From Streptomyces griseoaurantiacus (GTDB lineage: Bacteria > Actinomycetota > Actinomycetes > Streptomycetales > Streptomycetaceae), in the NCBI GenBank assembly GCA_014656015.1, contig BNBP01000013.1:1-64000 (forward strand): a stretch of DNA of 64,000 bases, read 5' to 3'. Both the position numbers and the translations under genes were made by a program. Shown one piece after another: positions 7,829 to 17,587 of this stretch; the first letter of the stretch is position 1, and the number at the start of each line of letters is the position of its first letter. Under the pieces are notes generated by a model, which saw only the letters and a list, made by a program, of their open reading frames with translations, did not search any database and was not told the DNA's origin.

Positions 7829-8491
7829 ATGAACCCATGGATGACGCGCCGTACGGCGCCCGGCCCCTCTCGTACGTCCCGCCTGCCCCGTCTCGTGGTG
7901 GCCGCCGCGTGCTGCGCGCTGCTCGCGGCCTGTTCCTCGCAGGAGTCCGGCTACGGCGGAAAGGACGGAAGGGACCAGGGTGTCGCCTCCGTGAAGACGC
8001 CGAAGGGCGAGGGCGGGGCGGGGAAGACCTCGGGCGGATCGGGTGGGTCCCGGGCCGGGGGCACGGAGAACGGAAAGGGCGGGAAGAAGGGCGTCATGAT
8101 CCCCATGACGGCGTCGAACGACGAGATGGCGGCCATCGACGGCGCCTGGATGGACTGCCTCGAGTCGCACGGCGTGCAGATGGTGAAGAAGCCCAGGACC
8201 GGCCAGAAACTCATCAAGAACGACGAGTCGCGGGAGCCGGCCGCGGCCTATCGCGCCTGTGCGGACAAGGAGCCCTACCCGGACCCGCTCCTGGACAAGG
8301 ACACCAACCCGCACTACGCCGAGCAGACCAAGGCGTTGATGGCCTGCCTGAACAGTCACGGCATCGAGGTCAGCGGTGACTGGGACGACGAGTTCTGGAC
8401 GTGGGGGAAGGTCGCCCCAAAGCTCGCGCACGACGACGAGGCCAGGCACAAGGTCCGCGACAAGTGCTATGTGGAGTCCTACAAGTGGTGA
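7829..8491 (+). CDS. lipoprotein, first gene of an export operon
   Basis: Product of 220 aa with a lipoprotein signal: basic N-terminus, hydrophobic core RLVVAAACCALLAACSSQ with lipobox LLAAC (Cys about residue 35). It continues with a Gly/Lys-rich linker (about residues 40-90) and a folded part with several Cys ([43 protein letters not shown]). Two similar halves, each containing C-L-x-S-H-G, suggest an internal duplication. Its stop overlaps the GTG of the adaptor gene (GTGA at 8488-8491), so the two are coupled. A substrate-capture or sensing role is inferred from context. ATG 7841 is an alternative start. Confidence 0.8.
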   Translation: MNPWMTRRTAPGPSRTSRLPRLVVAAACCALLAACSSQESGYGGKDGRDQGVASVKTPKGEGGAGKTSGGSGGSRAGGTENGKGGKKGVMIPMTASNDEMAAIDGAWMDCLESHGVQMVKKPRTGQKLIKNDESREPAAAYRACADKEPYPDPLLDKDTNPHYAEQTKALMACLNSHGIEVSGDWDDEFWTWGKVAPKLAHDDEARHKVRDKCYVESYKW

Positions 8492-9876
8492 GGGTGGGGC
8501 ACCGGGGAGGGGACCGGCCCGACCGGGTGGACGGCCCTCCCGGACGGCGCCGGCGGATCCGGGTGGCGACCGGGGCGGCCGTCGCGGCGCTGCTCGTGGC
8601 CGGCTCGGCCGCGGTGGCGCTGAGCGGTGGCGGCTTCGGCGACGGGAGCGGCACGAGGACCGCGGCGTCGGATCCGTCCGCGCGCACCGCGCGCGTGATC
8701 CGCACCGACCTCAGCAACAGCCGCACGCTGGAGGGGACCCTCGGGCACGGTGCGGCGACGACCGTACGGGGCGGCGGCGAGGGCCGGATCACCTGGCTGC
8801 CGTCCAGTGGCACGACGGTCACCCGGGGGAAGACGCTCTACCGGGTCGACGACCGTCCCGTGCCCGTGCTGTACGGCGATCTCCCGCTGTACCGCACGCT
8901 CCGTGCCGTCAACACGGTCGGCCGGGACGTCCGTGTCCTCGCCGACAACCTCCTGGCCCTCGGGTACGCCATCGGCCCCCAGCCGGCACCGGGGCGGACG
9001 GTCGTCCCGATGCCGGCGGGGCCGGGGCCGGGGCCGCGATCGGGGTCGGGGGCGGGGTCGGAGGACCATCCGGCGGGTCGGCCGGAGAAGAACACCGCCG
9101 GGCGGAACGACGCGCCGGACGGGAAGCCCTCGCCCGAAGGGAAGAACGGATCCGCAGGGGGGACCGCGTCCGCGGAGGGGACCGCGTCCGCCGGGAAGAA
9201 CGCGTCCGCCGGGCAGTCCGCTCCCGCGGCGCCGGTGTCCGCCCCCGTCAGGGTCGAGCAGGGCGACGCGGTGCTCACCACGGACCTGATCAACGCGGTC
9301 AAGCGGTGGCAGACCGCCATCGGGGCCCCGGCCACCGGCGTCGTCGACCCGCACGACGTGGTCGTTCTCACCGGGCCGATGCGGGTGGAGAGCCTGCAGG
9401 CGCAGGTCGGGGATCCGGCGGACGGGGAGCTGCTCAAGGCGACCGCGACGGGCAAGGCCGTGACCGTGCCGGTGGAGGCGGGTGACGCCGGCGGCATCGC
9501 GCGCGACCAGCACGTCACCGTCCACCTCCCGGACGACTCCACCGCCGCGGGCCGGGTCGCCTCCGTCTCCACCGCCGCGGAGGCGGAGGGTGACGACTCC
9601 GCCCCCAAGGTCGACGTCCTGGTGACGTTCGAGGACGCGTCGAAGGTGAAGAGGTTCGACGCGGGGCCGGTGCAGGTGGAGTTCGTCGGTGAGACCCGTC
9701 GGCACGTGCTCGCGGTCCCGGTCACGGCGCTGCTGGCCCTGCGCGAGGGCGGCTACGGCGTGCAGCTGTCCAGGGGCAGGCTCATCGCGGTGACCACCGG
9801 GCTGTTCGCCAAGGGGCAGGTCGAGGTCAGCGGGGCGGGACTCGCCGAGGGCGCCCGGGTGGTGGTCGCGTCATGA
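8488..9876 (+). CDS. membrane-fusion/adaptor protein with peptidoglycan-binding-like segment (HlyD/MacA type)
   Basis: Product of 462 aa, start GTG 8488 overlapping the previous stop. After an Arg-rich N-terminus comes a membrane anchor ([20 protein letters not shown], about residues 23-42). Then come a lipoyl/barrel-like part ([20 protein letters not shown]) and a Gly/Lys/Ala low-complexity insert (about residues 170-250). A helical segment [20 protein letters not shown] resembles peptidoglycan-binding domain 1. The C-terminal beta part has [20 protein letters not shown] typical of periplasmic adaptors. The next ABC ATPase overlaps by ATGA. Known role of the class: couples an inner-membrane MacB-type exporter to cell-envelope export. 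Confidence 0.82.
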   Translation: MRVGHRGGDRPDRVDGPPGRRRRIRVATGAAVAALLVAGSAAVALSGGGFGDGSGTRTAASDPSARTARVIRTDLSNSRTLEGTLGHGAATTVRGGGEGRITWLPSSGTTVTRGKTLYRVDDRPVPVLYGDLPLYRTLRAVNTVGRDVRVLADNLLALGYAIGPQPAPGRTVVPMPAGPGPGPRSGSGAGSEDHPAGRPEKNTAGRNDAPDGKPSPEGKNGSAGGTASAEGTASAGKNASAGQSAPAAPVSAPVRVEQGDAVLTTDLINAVKRWQTAIGAPATGVVDPHDVVVLTGPMRVESLQAQVGDPADGELLKATATGKAVTVPVEAGDAGGIARDQHVTVHLPDDSTAAGRVASVSTAAEAEGDDSAPKVDVLVTFEDASKVKRFDAGPVQVEFVGETRRHVLAVPVTALLALREGGYGVQLSRGRLIAVTTGLFAKGQVEVSGAGLAEGARVVVAS

Positions 9877-10631
9877 CGCCGCCGGTGCTGTCGGTCAAGG
9901 ACGTCCGCGTGGAGTATCCCGGCGGGGTGAAGGGCCTCGACGGCGTCTCGCTCACCATCCACGAGGGCGAACTCCTCGCCATCGTCGGGCCGTCGGGCTC
10001 GGGCAAGTCCACCCTGCTGCACATCATGGGCACGCTGGCCCGGCCGACCGCCGGTGTCGTGGAGATCGCCGGGCACGACGTCGCCGGGCTGTCCGACCGG
10101 CGGCTGTCGTCCCTGCGGGGACGGCAACTCGGCTTCGTCTTCCAGCACTTCCACCTGTCCGACGGGCTCACCGCCACCGACAACGTCGCCACCGGCCTGC
10201 TGTACGCGGGCGTTCCGCGGCGCGACCGCCGTCCGATGGCCCTGCGGGCGCTGGAACGGGTCGGGCTCGCCCATCGGGCGGAACACCGGCCGGCTCAGCT
10301 CTCCGGTGGCGAACGCCAACGCGTCGCCCTGGCCCGCGCGCTGGTCCACCGGCCGCTGCTCGTCCTCGCCGACGAGCCCACGGGAGCCCTCGACACGGCA
10401 AACGGGCGGCTCGTACTGGACCTGTTGACCCAGCTCAACCAGGAGGGCACGACCATCGCGCTCATCACGCACGACCACGGGATCGCGGAGCGGCTGCCGC
10501 GCCGGGTGGAGATCCTGGACGGCCGGATCGTCGGTGACTCCGTCACCGGGTCGGCCGACGTCCTCGAACCCACGCTCCAGCTGCGACGCCCGCACCCACG
10601 CCCCGCTCCGTGGAGGACGACGGCCCCATGA
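9873..10631 (+). CDS. ABC transporter ATPase, MacB/LolD type
   Basis: Product of 252 aa. Walker [10 protein letters not shown] (near residue 39), Q-loop [19 protein letters not shown], signature [15 protein letters not shown], Walker [14 protein letters not shown] and switch His in LITHDHG. These are the hallmarks of the LolD/MacB ATPase group. ATGA overlaps on both sides (9873-9876 and 10628-10631) place it tightly between the adaptor and permease genes, so the three form one exporter. Confidence 0.95.
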   Translation: MTPPVLSVKDVRVEYPGGVKGLDGVSLTIHEGELLAIVGPSGSGKSTLLHIMGTLARPTAGVVEIAGHDVAGLSDRRLSSLRGRQLGFVFQHFHLSDGLTATDNVATGLLYAGVPRRDRRPMALRALERVGLAHRAEHRPAQLSGGERQRVALARALVHRPLLVLADEPTGALDTANGRLVLDLLTQLNQEGTTIALITHDHGIAERLPRRVEILDGRIVGDSVTGSADVLEPTLQLRRPHPRPAPWRTTAP

Positions 10632-11941
10632 GCGACTCCCCGCCCCCGCCGCCCGCCACGGCCTCGCCCCCGTCGCCCTCCCGGGTCCCGTCCCCGTCGC
10701 CCTCCCGGGTCCCGTCCCCGTCCCCGTCCTCGTCCTGGCAGCGGCCGGTGCGGCTGTCCCTCACCGACCTGCTGCTGCTCGGCCTGGTCGGGATCCGCAG
10801 CCGCCGCATGCGCGCCGTGCTGTCGGCGCTCGGCATCTCCCTCGGCATCGCCACCATGATCCTGGTCACCGGTATCCCCGCGTCCAGTCAGCGCGCCCTC
10901 GACAGGGAACTGACCGCGCTGGGCACCGACCGGTTGCAGGCCGTCGCCGACAACAGGTTCGCCCAGAAGGGGGAGACGGCCTCCTTCCCGAAGGAGGCGG
11001 CCGCGATGGTCGACCGCATCGCCCCGGTGAAGGCCGTCACCATGGTGGGCAACGTGCACGTCAAGGTCCGTCGGTCCGACCGCGATCACTCCGGGAGTTC
11101 GGTCGCGCTCTCCGTCCAGGCCGCCCAGCCCAACCTCCTCCAGGTCGTCAACACCCGGGTGCGCTCCGGGCACTACCTGACGGCGGCGACGGGCCGGTTC
11201 CCCACCGCCGTCCTCGGCGCGGCCGCCGCGGCGGACCTCGGGTTCCAGGACCTCACGCCGGGCGCGCCGCCCCCGCAGATCCTCGTCGACAACCGGTGGT
11301 TCAGCGTCGTCGGCATCCTGCACGGCGCCCCGCTGGCCCCGTCCATCGACTCCTCGGTGCTGATCGGCTGGGACAGCGCGCGGAAGACCCTCGGCTTCGA
11401 CGGCCGCCCGACCCAGCTTTACATCCAGGCGGAGGAGTCGGAGATCGAGGACGTGTACTCCGTCCTGCCCGCGACCATCGCGCCGGCGAGCCCCGACACC
11501 GTCAGGGTGACCCGGCCCTCGGACGCCCTCGCGGCGAAACGCTCCACCGAGACCGCGTTCTCCGGCCTGTTCATCGGGCTGGCCGGTGTCGCCCTGCTCG
11601 TCGGCGGCATCGGCGTGGCCAACACCATGGTGATCTCCGTGCTCGAACGCCGCCGTGAGATCGGCCTGCGCCGGGCCCTGGGGGCCGCCCGGGGTCACAT
11701 CCGCAGCCAGTTCCTCGCCGAGTCCGTCGCCCTGTCCAGCCTCGGCGGACTGGCCGGCGTGCTGCTGGGGAGCGCGGCCAACGCGCTGTACGCCGCCTGT
11801 CGGGGCTGGCCCCTGACCCTCCCGCTGCCCGCGGCCGGCGGCAGCCTCGTGGGAGCCGTGCTGGTCGGCGTGCTCGCGGGCGTCTACCCGGCCCTGCGCG
11901 CCGCCCGCCTCCCTCCCACCGAGGCCCTGGCCACCGTGTGA
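10628..11941 (+). CDS. MacB/FtsX-type ABC permease
   Basis: Product of 437 aa from ATG 10628. It starts with a Pro/Ser-rich cytoplasmic stretch encoded by a short tandem repeat (about residues 1-36). The first membrane helix follows the motif [21 protein letters not shown] large extracytoplasmic domain follows, and three C-terminal helices contain [20 protein letters not shown] and [14 protein letters not shown], both diagnostic of MacB/FtsX permeases. With the adaptor and ATPase it should export a peptide, antibiotic or lipid-like compound; the substrate is not identifiable. It is the last gene of the operon; the HIT gene begins 62 bp later. Confidence 0.93.
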   Translation: MSDSPPPPPATASPPSPSRVPSPSPSRVPSPSPSSSWQRPVRLSLTDLLLLGLVGIRSRRMRAVLSALGISLGIATMILVTGIPASSQRALDRELTALGTDRLQAVADNRFAQKGETASFPKEAAAMVDRIAPVKAVTMVGNVHVKVRRSDRDHSGSSVALSVQAAQPNLLQVVNTRVRSGHYLTAATGRFPTAVLGAAAAADLGFQDLTPGAPPPQILVDNRWFSVVGILHGAPLAPSIDSSVLIGWDSARKTLGFDGRPTQLYIQAEESEIEDVYSVLPATIAPASPDTVRVTRPSDALAAKRSTETAFSGLFIGLAGVALLVGGIGVANTMVISVLERRREIGLRRALGAARGHIRSQFLAESVALSSLGGLAGVLLGSAANALYAACRGWPLTLPLPAAGGSLVGAVLVGVLAGVYPALRAARLPPTEALATV

Positions 11942-12003
11942 CGGGGCCAGACGACGGGGAAGCGCACCCGAAGAGGGGCCGCCCCGCACGGTAGGTTCCC
12001 CCC

Positions 12004-12483
12004 ATGCCCACCGACTGGCGCACGGACCGGATCGGGGCGGCACTGCGGGGCGAGAACCCGACGGTGCTGCGCCAGCTGACGGCGGGCTTCGCGGTCATCG
12101 GGGACGTGCAGTTCCTGCCGGGTTACTCGGTCCTGCTCGTGGACGAGCCCCACGTGCGGCGGTTGTCGGACCTGCCGAGGGGGAAACGGCTGTCGTTCCT
12201 GTCCGACATGGACCGGCTCGGCGAAGCCGTGGAGCACGTCTGCCAACGCCTCGACCCTGCCTTCCGGCGGGTCGACCTGGAGATCCTCGGCAATACCGAC
12301 CCGTTCCTGCACGCCCACGTCTGGCCCCGGTACGCCTGGGAACCGGCCGAGGTGCGGGAGAAGCCGGTGTGGCTCCACCCGCGAACGCGGTGGACCGACG
12401 AACGGTTCGCGCTCGGCCCGCGGCACGACGTGCTGCGGGCAGCGATCGGCAGCGAGCTGGACCGGCTCCGGACGGGCACCTGA
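12004..12483 (+). CDS. HIT-like nucleotide-binding protein
   Basis: Product of 159 aa resembling histidine-triad hydrolases: FLPGYSVLLVDEPHVRRLSD, then HVCQRLDPAFRRVDLEILGN, then the triad region FLHAHVWPRY (about residues 101-110). Compared with the usual H-x-H-x-H-x-x motif, the first His is Phe, while the central nucleophile-type His and the third His are kept. HIT proteins hydrolyse nucleoside phosphoramidates or dinucleoside polyphosphates; the activity of this variant is uncertain. The gene stands alone, convergent with the kinase gene at 12545. Confidence 0.8.
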   Translation: MPTDWRTDRIGAALRGENPTVLRQLTAGFAVIGDVQFLPGYSVLLVDEPHVRRLSDLPRGKRLSFLSDMDRLGEAVEHVCQRLDPAFRRVDLEILGNTDPFLHAHVWPRYAWEPAEVREKPVWLHPRTRWTDERFALGPRHDVLRAAIGSELDRLRTGT

Positions 12484-12517
12484 CCGGAGCGGATCCCCCG
12501 GCTCGGGTGAAGGAACT

Positions 12518-12533
12518 CGCGTGATTGCACGCG
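12518..12533. terminator. short hairpin between convergent genes
   Basis: CGCGTG (12518-12523) and CACGCG (12528-12533) form a 6-bp stem with a 4-nt loop in the 61-bp space between the HIT gene and the convergent histidine-kinase gene. A weak but well-placed terminator candidate. Confidence 0.4.
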
Positions 12534-12544
12534 CGGGCCCGCCC

Positions 12545-13855
12545 TCAGGGGAAGCGCAGCGTCACCATGAGGCCGCCTTCTCGGCCGGGGTGGGCGGTGA
12601 GGGTGGCGTGGTGGGCCTCGGCTATGGAGTGGGCTATGGAGAGGCCCAGGCCGTGGCCGGTGGTGGCGGTGCGGGACGGGCCGAGGCGTTGGAAGGGTTC
12701 GAAGAGGTCGGGGATCCGGTCGGGGGGTATGTCGGGGCCCGTGTTGGTGACGGTCACGGTGCGGGTGTCCACGTGGACGTGGACGTGCCCGTCGGGGTGG
12801 TTGTACTGGACGGCGTTGTGCAGCAGGTTCCTCAGGAGGTGGCTGAGCAGGACGGGGTCGCCGGGGACGGGCAGGGGTGTGTCGGCGGCGAGGTCGAGGC
12901 GGATGCCGCGCCGGGCGGCCTGGGGGGCGAGGGCGGTGGTGGCCTCGCGGGCGGTGGCGGCGAGGTCCACGTGTTCGGTGCGGGTGACGCCGCGGTCGGC
13001 TCGGGCCAGGAGGAGGAGCGCGTCGATGAGCTGTTCGGCCTCCCGGTTGACGTCGAGGAGGTCGTCGCGGACCTCGGCGAGGCCGGCCGGGAGCGGGTCG
13101 GCGAGGCCGACCTGGAGACTGGTGCGCTGCACCGCCAGGGGGGTCTTGAGCTCGTGGGAGGCGTTGGCGACGAAGCGGCGCCGGCTTTCGAAGGACTTCT
13201 CCAGGCGGTCGAGCATGGTGTCGAACGTGTCGGCGAGCCGGTGCAGTTCGTCGGGGGGACCGTCGAGTGCGAGGCGTTGGTGCAGGTTCTCCTCGCTGAT
13301 CCGGCGGGCGGCCTCGGTCATGGAGACGACGGGGCGCAGGGCCCGTCCGGCGAGCCACCAGCCGAGGAGCCCGGCGAGTACGGCCATCACGAGGAGGCCC
13401 ACGACGGACCAGAGCACCATCTGGCGCAGCGCGGTGTCCTGGACGGCCCGCACGGTCCGGTCGATCCGCCAGATCTCGGCGGCTCCGGTCGGCTCGGAAA
13501 CGGCGGGGCCCGGGCGGGGACCGCTTCCCGAAGTGGTTCCGGAAGCGGTTCCGGAAGCGGCGAGGTCCGGGCGGGACGTGGTCCCGTCCGGGCGGGCGGT
13601 GCCGGGGTTCACGGGTGCGAGGTCGGTGGAGCGGTCGGCATCGGTATGGCGGCCGGTGTCGGTGTCGGTGGTGGGGTGCTGCTCCGTGCGGGCGAGCGCC
13701 ATCCCCTGCACCCGCTCGTCGGTTCCGTGGCGGGCGAGCAGCACCACGAAGGCGAGCAGGGCGATGCCGGCGGCCAGGAAGAGGGTGGAGATGGCCGCGG
13801 CCAGGCGGGTGCGGAAGGGCAGTCGGCGCAGCGCGGCGCGCGGGTTCAGTCGCAC
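12545..13855 (-). CDS. sensor histidine kinase
   Basis: Product of 436 aa from GTG 13855, overlapping the regulator gene by 10 nt. Parts: membrane helix LAAAISTLFLAAGIALLAFV (about residues 17-36), short variable extracytoplasmic region rich in Thr/Asp/Gly (about 50-125), second helix MVLWSVVGLLVMAVLAGLLG, HAMP, phosphoacceptor FVANASHELKTPLAVQRTS, N box HLLRNLLHNAVQYNHPDGHV, and GHGLGLSIAHSIAEAHHATL. The sensor loop contains a repeated Gly-Thr-x-Ser sequence. It most likely controls the divergent permease/ATPase operon 14727-18499. Confidence 0.92.
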   Translation of the reverse strand: MRLNPRAALRRLPFRTRLAAAISTLFLAAGIALLAFVVLLARHGTDERVQGMALARTEQHPTTDTDTGRHTDADRSTDLAPVNPGTARPDGTTSRPDLAASGTASGTTSGSGPRPGPAVSEPTGAAEIWRIDRTVRAVQDTALRQMVLWSVVGLLVMAVLAGLLGWWLAGRALRPVVSMTEAARRISEENLHQRLALDGPPDELHRLADTFDTMLDRLEKSFESRRRFVANASHELKTPLAVQRTSLQVGLADPLPAGLAEVRDDLLDVNREAEQLIDALLLLARADRGVTRTEHVDLAATAREATTALAPQAARRGIRLDLAADTPLPVPGDPVLLSHLLRNLLHNAVQYNHPDGHVHVHVDTRTVTVTNTGPDIPPDRIPDLFEPFQRLGPSRTATTGHGLGLSIAHSIAEAHHATLTAHPGREGGLMVTLRFP

Positions 13856-14508
13856 AGTCGGTATCCCTCGCCCTTGTCGGCGACGATCAGGCCGGGATCG
13901 CCGAGCTTGCCGCGCAGGCGGCTGACGGTCGCGCGGACCGCGCTGGTGCGGGGGTCGAGGTTCTCGTCCCAGACGGTGCGGACCAGTGCGTCGTGGTGCA
14001 CGGGCGCGCCGTCGGCGGCGAGCAGCAGGTGCAGGACCGCGAACTCCTTCGGGGTGAGTTCGAGCGGCCTGCCGTCCAGGGACGCCTCGCGGCGGGCGGC
14101 GTCCAGGGTGAGGGGTCCGCGGCGCAGCAGGACGACGGGCGGTTTGGGGGCGCGGCGGCTCAACGTACGCACCCGGGCGACGAGTTCGGTGAAATCGAAG
14201 GGTTTGGTCAGGTAGTCGTCCGCGCCGAGGGCCTCGAGGCCGTAGACCTTGTCGGTGAGGCCGCCGGCCGCGGTCACCATCAGGATGCGCGGCGGATCCT
14301 CGCGTCGCCGCAGCCGTCTGCACACCTCGTCGCCGCTCAGCACCGGGAGGTCGCGGTCGAGGACGAGCACGTCGTAGGCGGTGTGCAGGCACATCCGCTC
14401 GGCCTCCTCGCCCGTCCGGGCGATGTCGACGGCCATCGCCCGGCGGCGCAGGCCGGTGGCGATGGTCCGGGCGAGCACGCGGTGGTCCTCGGCTACCAGC
14501 ACTCTCAT
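13846..14508 (-). CDS. OmpR-family response regulator
   Basis: Product of 220 aa beginning MRVLVAEDHRVLARTIATGL, with phosphoacceptor Asp in VLVLDRDLPVLSGD (about residue 51) and Lys in DDYLTKPFDFTEL. The C-terminal winged helix includes LTPKEFAVLHLLLAADGAPV and RTSAVRATVSRLRGKLG. It overlaps the kinase by 10 nt and is separated by 218 bp from the divergent permease operon. The interval contains repeats (14572-14670) that could include its binding sites. Confidence 0.94.
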   Translation of the reverse strand: MRVLVAEDHRVLARTIATGLRRRAMAVDIARTGEEAERMCLHTAYDVLVLDRDLPVLSGDEVCRRLRRREDPPRILMVTAAGGLTDKVYGLEALGADDYLTKPFDFTELVARVRTLSRRAPKPPVVLLRRGPLTLDAARREASLDGRPLELTPKEFAVLHLLLAADGAPVHHDALVRTVWDENLDPRTSAVRATVSRLRGKLGDPGLIVADKGEGYRLCD

Positions 14509-14571
14509 GCCGTCATCAGAGCAGGCGGGTGTTCGCAACGGGATAAGGACTTCGGGACGTTCAGCCGTCCG

Positions 14572-14670
14572 CCGGCCGTTCCTACGGCCGATTCCTCGGC
14601 CGCCCGCCCGGCCGATTCTTCGGCCGGCTCTTCGGCCGGTCCTCGACGGGTCGCCCCTCGGCCGGTTCTT
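14572..14670. repeat. imperfect repeats of a CGGCCG-rich unit in a divergent promoter region
   Basis: At least five copies of a core close to CGGCCGATTCTTCGGCCGG occur between the regulator gene (minus) and the permease gene (plus). The core itself is partly palindromic. Location in the only promoter interval of the regulator and permease operons makes a regulatory role possible; a random expansion of a GC-rich motif is equally possible. Confidence 0.45.
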
Positions 14671-14726
14671 ACGCGGGTGCAACACGCTTATCGGCGTGCA
14701 AACAGCGGGCTGCTTCGGTCGTCGGC

Positions 14727-16049
14727 ATGAACTTCGTCAAACGCGCCGGGCTGAGTCTCAGTGGCAGAAGGTCCCGGACGGCCGCCCTGCTCGGGGTCTT
14801 CGTCGTGATCTGCGCCCTGTTGCTCGGCGGCTTCCTCCTGCGGGGTGCCGCCGCCCGGCAGGAGGCCGATGCCCAGCGGGCCGTGGGCGTCGACGTCACC
14901 GTCGGTCGCAAGGGCCTGACCGCGGACCTCGCGGACCGGCTCGACGTCCCCGGCCTGGTCCACCGCTACACGGCGGAGCTTCCCGTGCGCGCCGTGCCGC
15001 GCGGCTTCACACCGCTGACCTCGGGGGGACCCGGAGCGGGCGGCGGCGGGCGGCGGGAGCGCGGTGCGCTGGAGGTGCACGGGGTTCGTGACCTCGGTCT
15101 GCTGCTGCCGTTCTCGTACGGCTCGACGAGGATCACGTCCGGGCGCGGCATCGGGCCCGGGGACGCGGGCGCGCACGTCGCCGTGATCGAGCGGCGGCTG
15201 GCCGAGCGGAACGGTCTCGCGGTGGGCGACACCCTCCGGTTGCGTTCGGCGGACGGCCGGCGCTCGGCGGTGTCGAGGATCGTCGGCGTCTTCCGGGACC
15301 CGACGCGGGATCCGGCGCGCCCGATGCCGTCGCACATGCTGCCGGGCAATCTGCTGTACGTGCCGATGGCGACGGCACGGCGGCTCGGCACCGGCCCGGC
15401 GAGGGTCGACCGGGCCGTGTACCGGATCGGCTCGCCGGACCGGGCCGAGCGGCTGCACACCGAGGCCGCGCGCGTGCTCGGCGGGGGCGGCCTGAGGTTC
15501 ACGGTCAACGACAAGGCGTACCGGGACCAGGTCCGCCCGATCCAGCGGGTCGGCGCCTTCGCGGATCTGGTCGTCCACGTCATCGCGCTGGCGGGGGCGT
15601 TGATCCTGAGCCTGCTCGTCACGCTGCAGGTCCGGGAGCGGCGCGGCGAGCTCGGGGTGCTGCTGGCCCTGGGGGAGAAGAAGTGGAAGCTCCTCGGTCA
15701 GCACGTCGTCGAGGTCGCAGCGGTGGCGCTGCCCGCCCTGGCGCTCGCGGCGCTGGCCGGCGCGCTGGGCGGACAGCGCGTGGGCGATGCCTTCCTCGAC
15801 CACCACGGCGACGGCGATACCGACAGCCGCAGTAGCAGTAGCAGCGGCAGCGGCAGCGGCAGCGGCAGCGGGACCGTCGCCGCCGGGGCGCCGGACGCCC
15901 CCCTCGCTGCGCCGACCGTGCGGGTCGGACCGGCCGACCTCGGCAGGGTGGCCGGCATCGCGCTGGGGATCTCCCTGGTCGCGACCGTCGTCCCGGGCAT
16001 CGGCGTCCTCCGCCTGCACCCCCGATCCCTCCTCCTCGACGCCGCCTAG
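14727..16049 (+). CDS. FtsX-type ABC permease (first of two paralogues)
   Basis: Product of 440 aa from ATG 14727. The N-terminus MNFVKRAGLSLSGRRSRTAA is nearly shared with the next permease. First helix ALLGVFVVICALLLGGFLL, a large extracytoplasmic domain (about residues 40-275), then helices near 280-300 (VIALAGALILSLLVTLQV), with the FtsX-type motif RERRGELGVLLALGEKKWKL, about 330-350, and 400-425. A Ser-Gly repeat (about residues 367-382, SSSSSGSGSGSGSG) sits between the last helices. With the second permease and ATPase it forms a BceAB/FtsX-like transporter, probably for detoxification or signalling of envelope-active peptides (inference from the divergent two-component system). Confidence 0.85.
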   Translation: MNFVKRAGLSLSGRRSRTAALLGVFVVICALLLGGFLLRGAAARQEADAQRAVGVDVTVGRKGLTADLADRLDVPGLVHRYTAELPVRAVPRGFTPLTSGGPGAGGGGRRERGALEVHGVRDLGLLLPFSYGSTRITSGRGIGPGDAGAHVAVIERRLAERNGLAVGDTLRLRSADGRRSAVSRIVGVFRDPTRDPARPMPSHMLPGNLLYVPMATARRLGTGPARVDRAVYRIGSPDRAERLHTEAARVLGGGGLRFTVNDKAYRDQVRPIQRVGAFADLVVHVIALAGALILSLLVTLQVRERRGELGVLLALGEKKWKLLGQHVVEVAAVALPALALAALAGALGGQRVGDAFLDHHGDGDTDSRSSSSSGSGSGSGSGTVAAGAPDAPLAAPTVRVGPADLGRVAGIALGISLVATVVPGIGVLRLHPRSLLLDAA

Positions 16050-16120
16050 ACCCCGCCCCCGCCCCGGATCCGGCGGCGTAGGGCAGCACACCGGCCCCGG
16101 CACAGCCACCCCCTCATCCA

Positions 16121-16150
16121 CCGACACACACCGACACACACCGACACACA
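16121..16150 (+). repeat. three tandem copies of a 10-bp unit
   Basis: CCGACACACA is repeated exactly three times in the 122-bp gap between the two permease genes, just before the ribosome-binding site of the second (GGAGAG). It may be a slippage-prone spacer. No known role. Confidence 0.75.
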
Positions 16151-16171
16151 CGCGGAGAGCCGACAGCGACC

Positions 16172-17581
16172 ATGAACTTCGTCAAGCGCGCAGGGCTCAG
16201 CCTGTGGGCCCGCAGGGGCCGTACCCTGCTCACTCTCGCGGCCTTCCTCGTCATCTCCGTGATGGTGCTGGCCGGCATCCTGATCAACGACGCCACGGCC
16301 CGGGCCGAGCGGTCCGCCAGACGTTCCGTGGGCGCCGAGGTACGGCTCGACGTCGATCTCGGCGCGACGACGAACACGGCGGGCGGGTTGCAGGCGCCGC
16401 GCATCGACGCCGCGACCGTCGACGCCCTCGGCGCACTGCCCCAGGTGCGGAGGTACACGTACTCGATGTGGGACCGCGCCCTCCTCAAGGGCCGGTACAA
16501 GCTGGTCGGGACCGGCGCCTCGGGCTCCGGGAACGACGCGAACGGCATGGGTCCCGGCGGCACCGCGAGCGTCGGCGTGCTGGATTCCTCCCTGCTGCCC
16601 GACTTCCGCAGCGGCAGGTTCACCCTGCTGTCGGGCGCGCACCTCACGGCCGCCGACAAGAACAGGAAACGTGTGCTGATCGAGGAGCGGCTGGCCCGGA
16701 AGAACCGTCTCCGGGTGGGCGACCGTCTGCCCTTGACCGGCAACGACGAGAAGACCACGGCCGAGTTCACCGTGGCCGGCGTCTACCGCGACCCCCGCCC
16801 CCGCTCCGAGCCCGAGCCCGAGTACGGCGTCAGCCCTGCCGACATGCTGTACGGCACGGTGGGCGGCCTCTCGGCCCTCGACCCGCAGAACGGCCACGGG
16901 AAGGCGCCCCTGCGTGTGGGCGGCGCGTCCTTCCTCCTGCGGGACGCCGACGACGAGGCCGCGTTCGAGAGCGGGGCCAGGAAGCTCGCGGGGGCGCAGC
17001 TCGACGGGTTCGGCCTGGACACCAACGACAAGGCGGTCCGGCAGATGACGGGGCCCCTGCGGAGCATCCGTTCCACGGCCACCGTCGCCATGTGGCTGAT
17101 GGGCCTGGCGGGCGCGGCCGTGCTCGCCCTCCTGGTCAACCTGGCCGTCAAGCAGCGTCGCCCGGAGTACGGGGTGCTGCTGGCGATGGGCGAGCGCAAG
17201 GGGAGGCTGATCGCCCAGCAGGCCCTGGAGATCCTCGTGCTCGCGGCCCTCGCGCTCGGGGTGAGTGCGCTGTGCGCCCCGGCGCTGACCCAGAGCGCCG
17301 GTCAGTCGCTGCTCGGCAGGGAGGCCGCGGCGGCCAAACACAGGCTCGACTCCTGGCAGGCCCCGCCCCCCGGCAGCACCGGGCTCGGCGAGGGAGTCGA
17401 CCGGGAGGACGAGCCGGTCGAGAACGCGGACCCCATCGACCGGATCACCGTGCGGCTCGACGCCGCCGAACTCACCACCGTGGGCGTCCTCGGCCTCGGC
17501 ATCGGTCTGCTCGCCACCGCCCTGCCGGCCTCCGCCGTGCTGCGCCTCAGCCCCCGTTCCATTCTCACGAAGGGCCAGTGA
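16172..17581 (+). CDS. FtsX-type ABC permease (second paralogue)
   Basis: Product of 469 aa. N-terminus MNFVKRAGLSLWARRGRTLL matches the neighbour at 14727, which shows a tandem duplication. First helix LLTLAAFLVISVMVLAGILI, extracytoplasmic domain to about residue 300, then helices including TVAMWLMGLAGAAVLALLVN, the FtsX-type motif KQRRPEYGVLLAMGERKGRL, LEILVLAALALGVSALCAP and VGVLGLGIGLLATALPASAV. The ATPase gene follows after 6 bp. The pair probably forms a heterodimeric membrane domain. Confidence 0.87.
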   Translation: MNFVKRAGLSLWARRGRTLLTLAAFLVISVMVLAGILINDATARAERSARRSVGAEVRLDVDLGATTNTAGGLQAPRIDAATVDALGALPQVRRYTYSMWDRALLKGRYKLVGTGASGSGNDANGMGPGGTASVGVLDSSLLPDFRSGRFTLLSGAHLTAADKNRKRVLIEERLARKNRLRVGDRLPLTGNDEKTTAEFTVAGVYRDPRPRSEPEPEYGVSPADMLYGTVGGLSALDPQNGHGKAPLRVGGASFLLRDADDEAAFESGARKLAGAQLDGFGLDTNDKAVRQMTGPLRSIRSTATVAMWLMGLAGAAVLALLVNLAVKQRRPEYGVLLAMGERKGRLIAQQALEILVLAALALGVSALCAPALTQSAGQSLLGREAAAAKHRLDSWQAPPPGSTGLGEGVDREDEPVENADPIDRITVRLDAAELTTVGVLGLGIGLLATALPASAVLRLSPRSILTKGQ

Positions 17582-17587
17582 CCCGCC

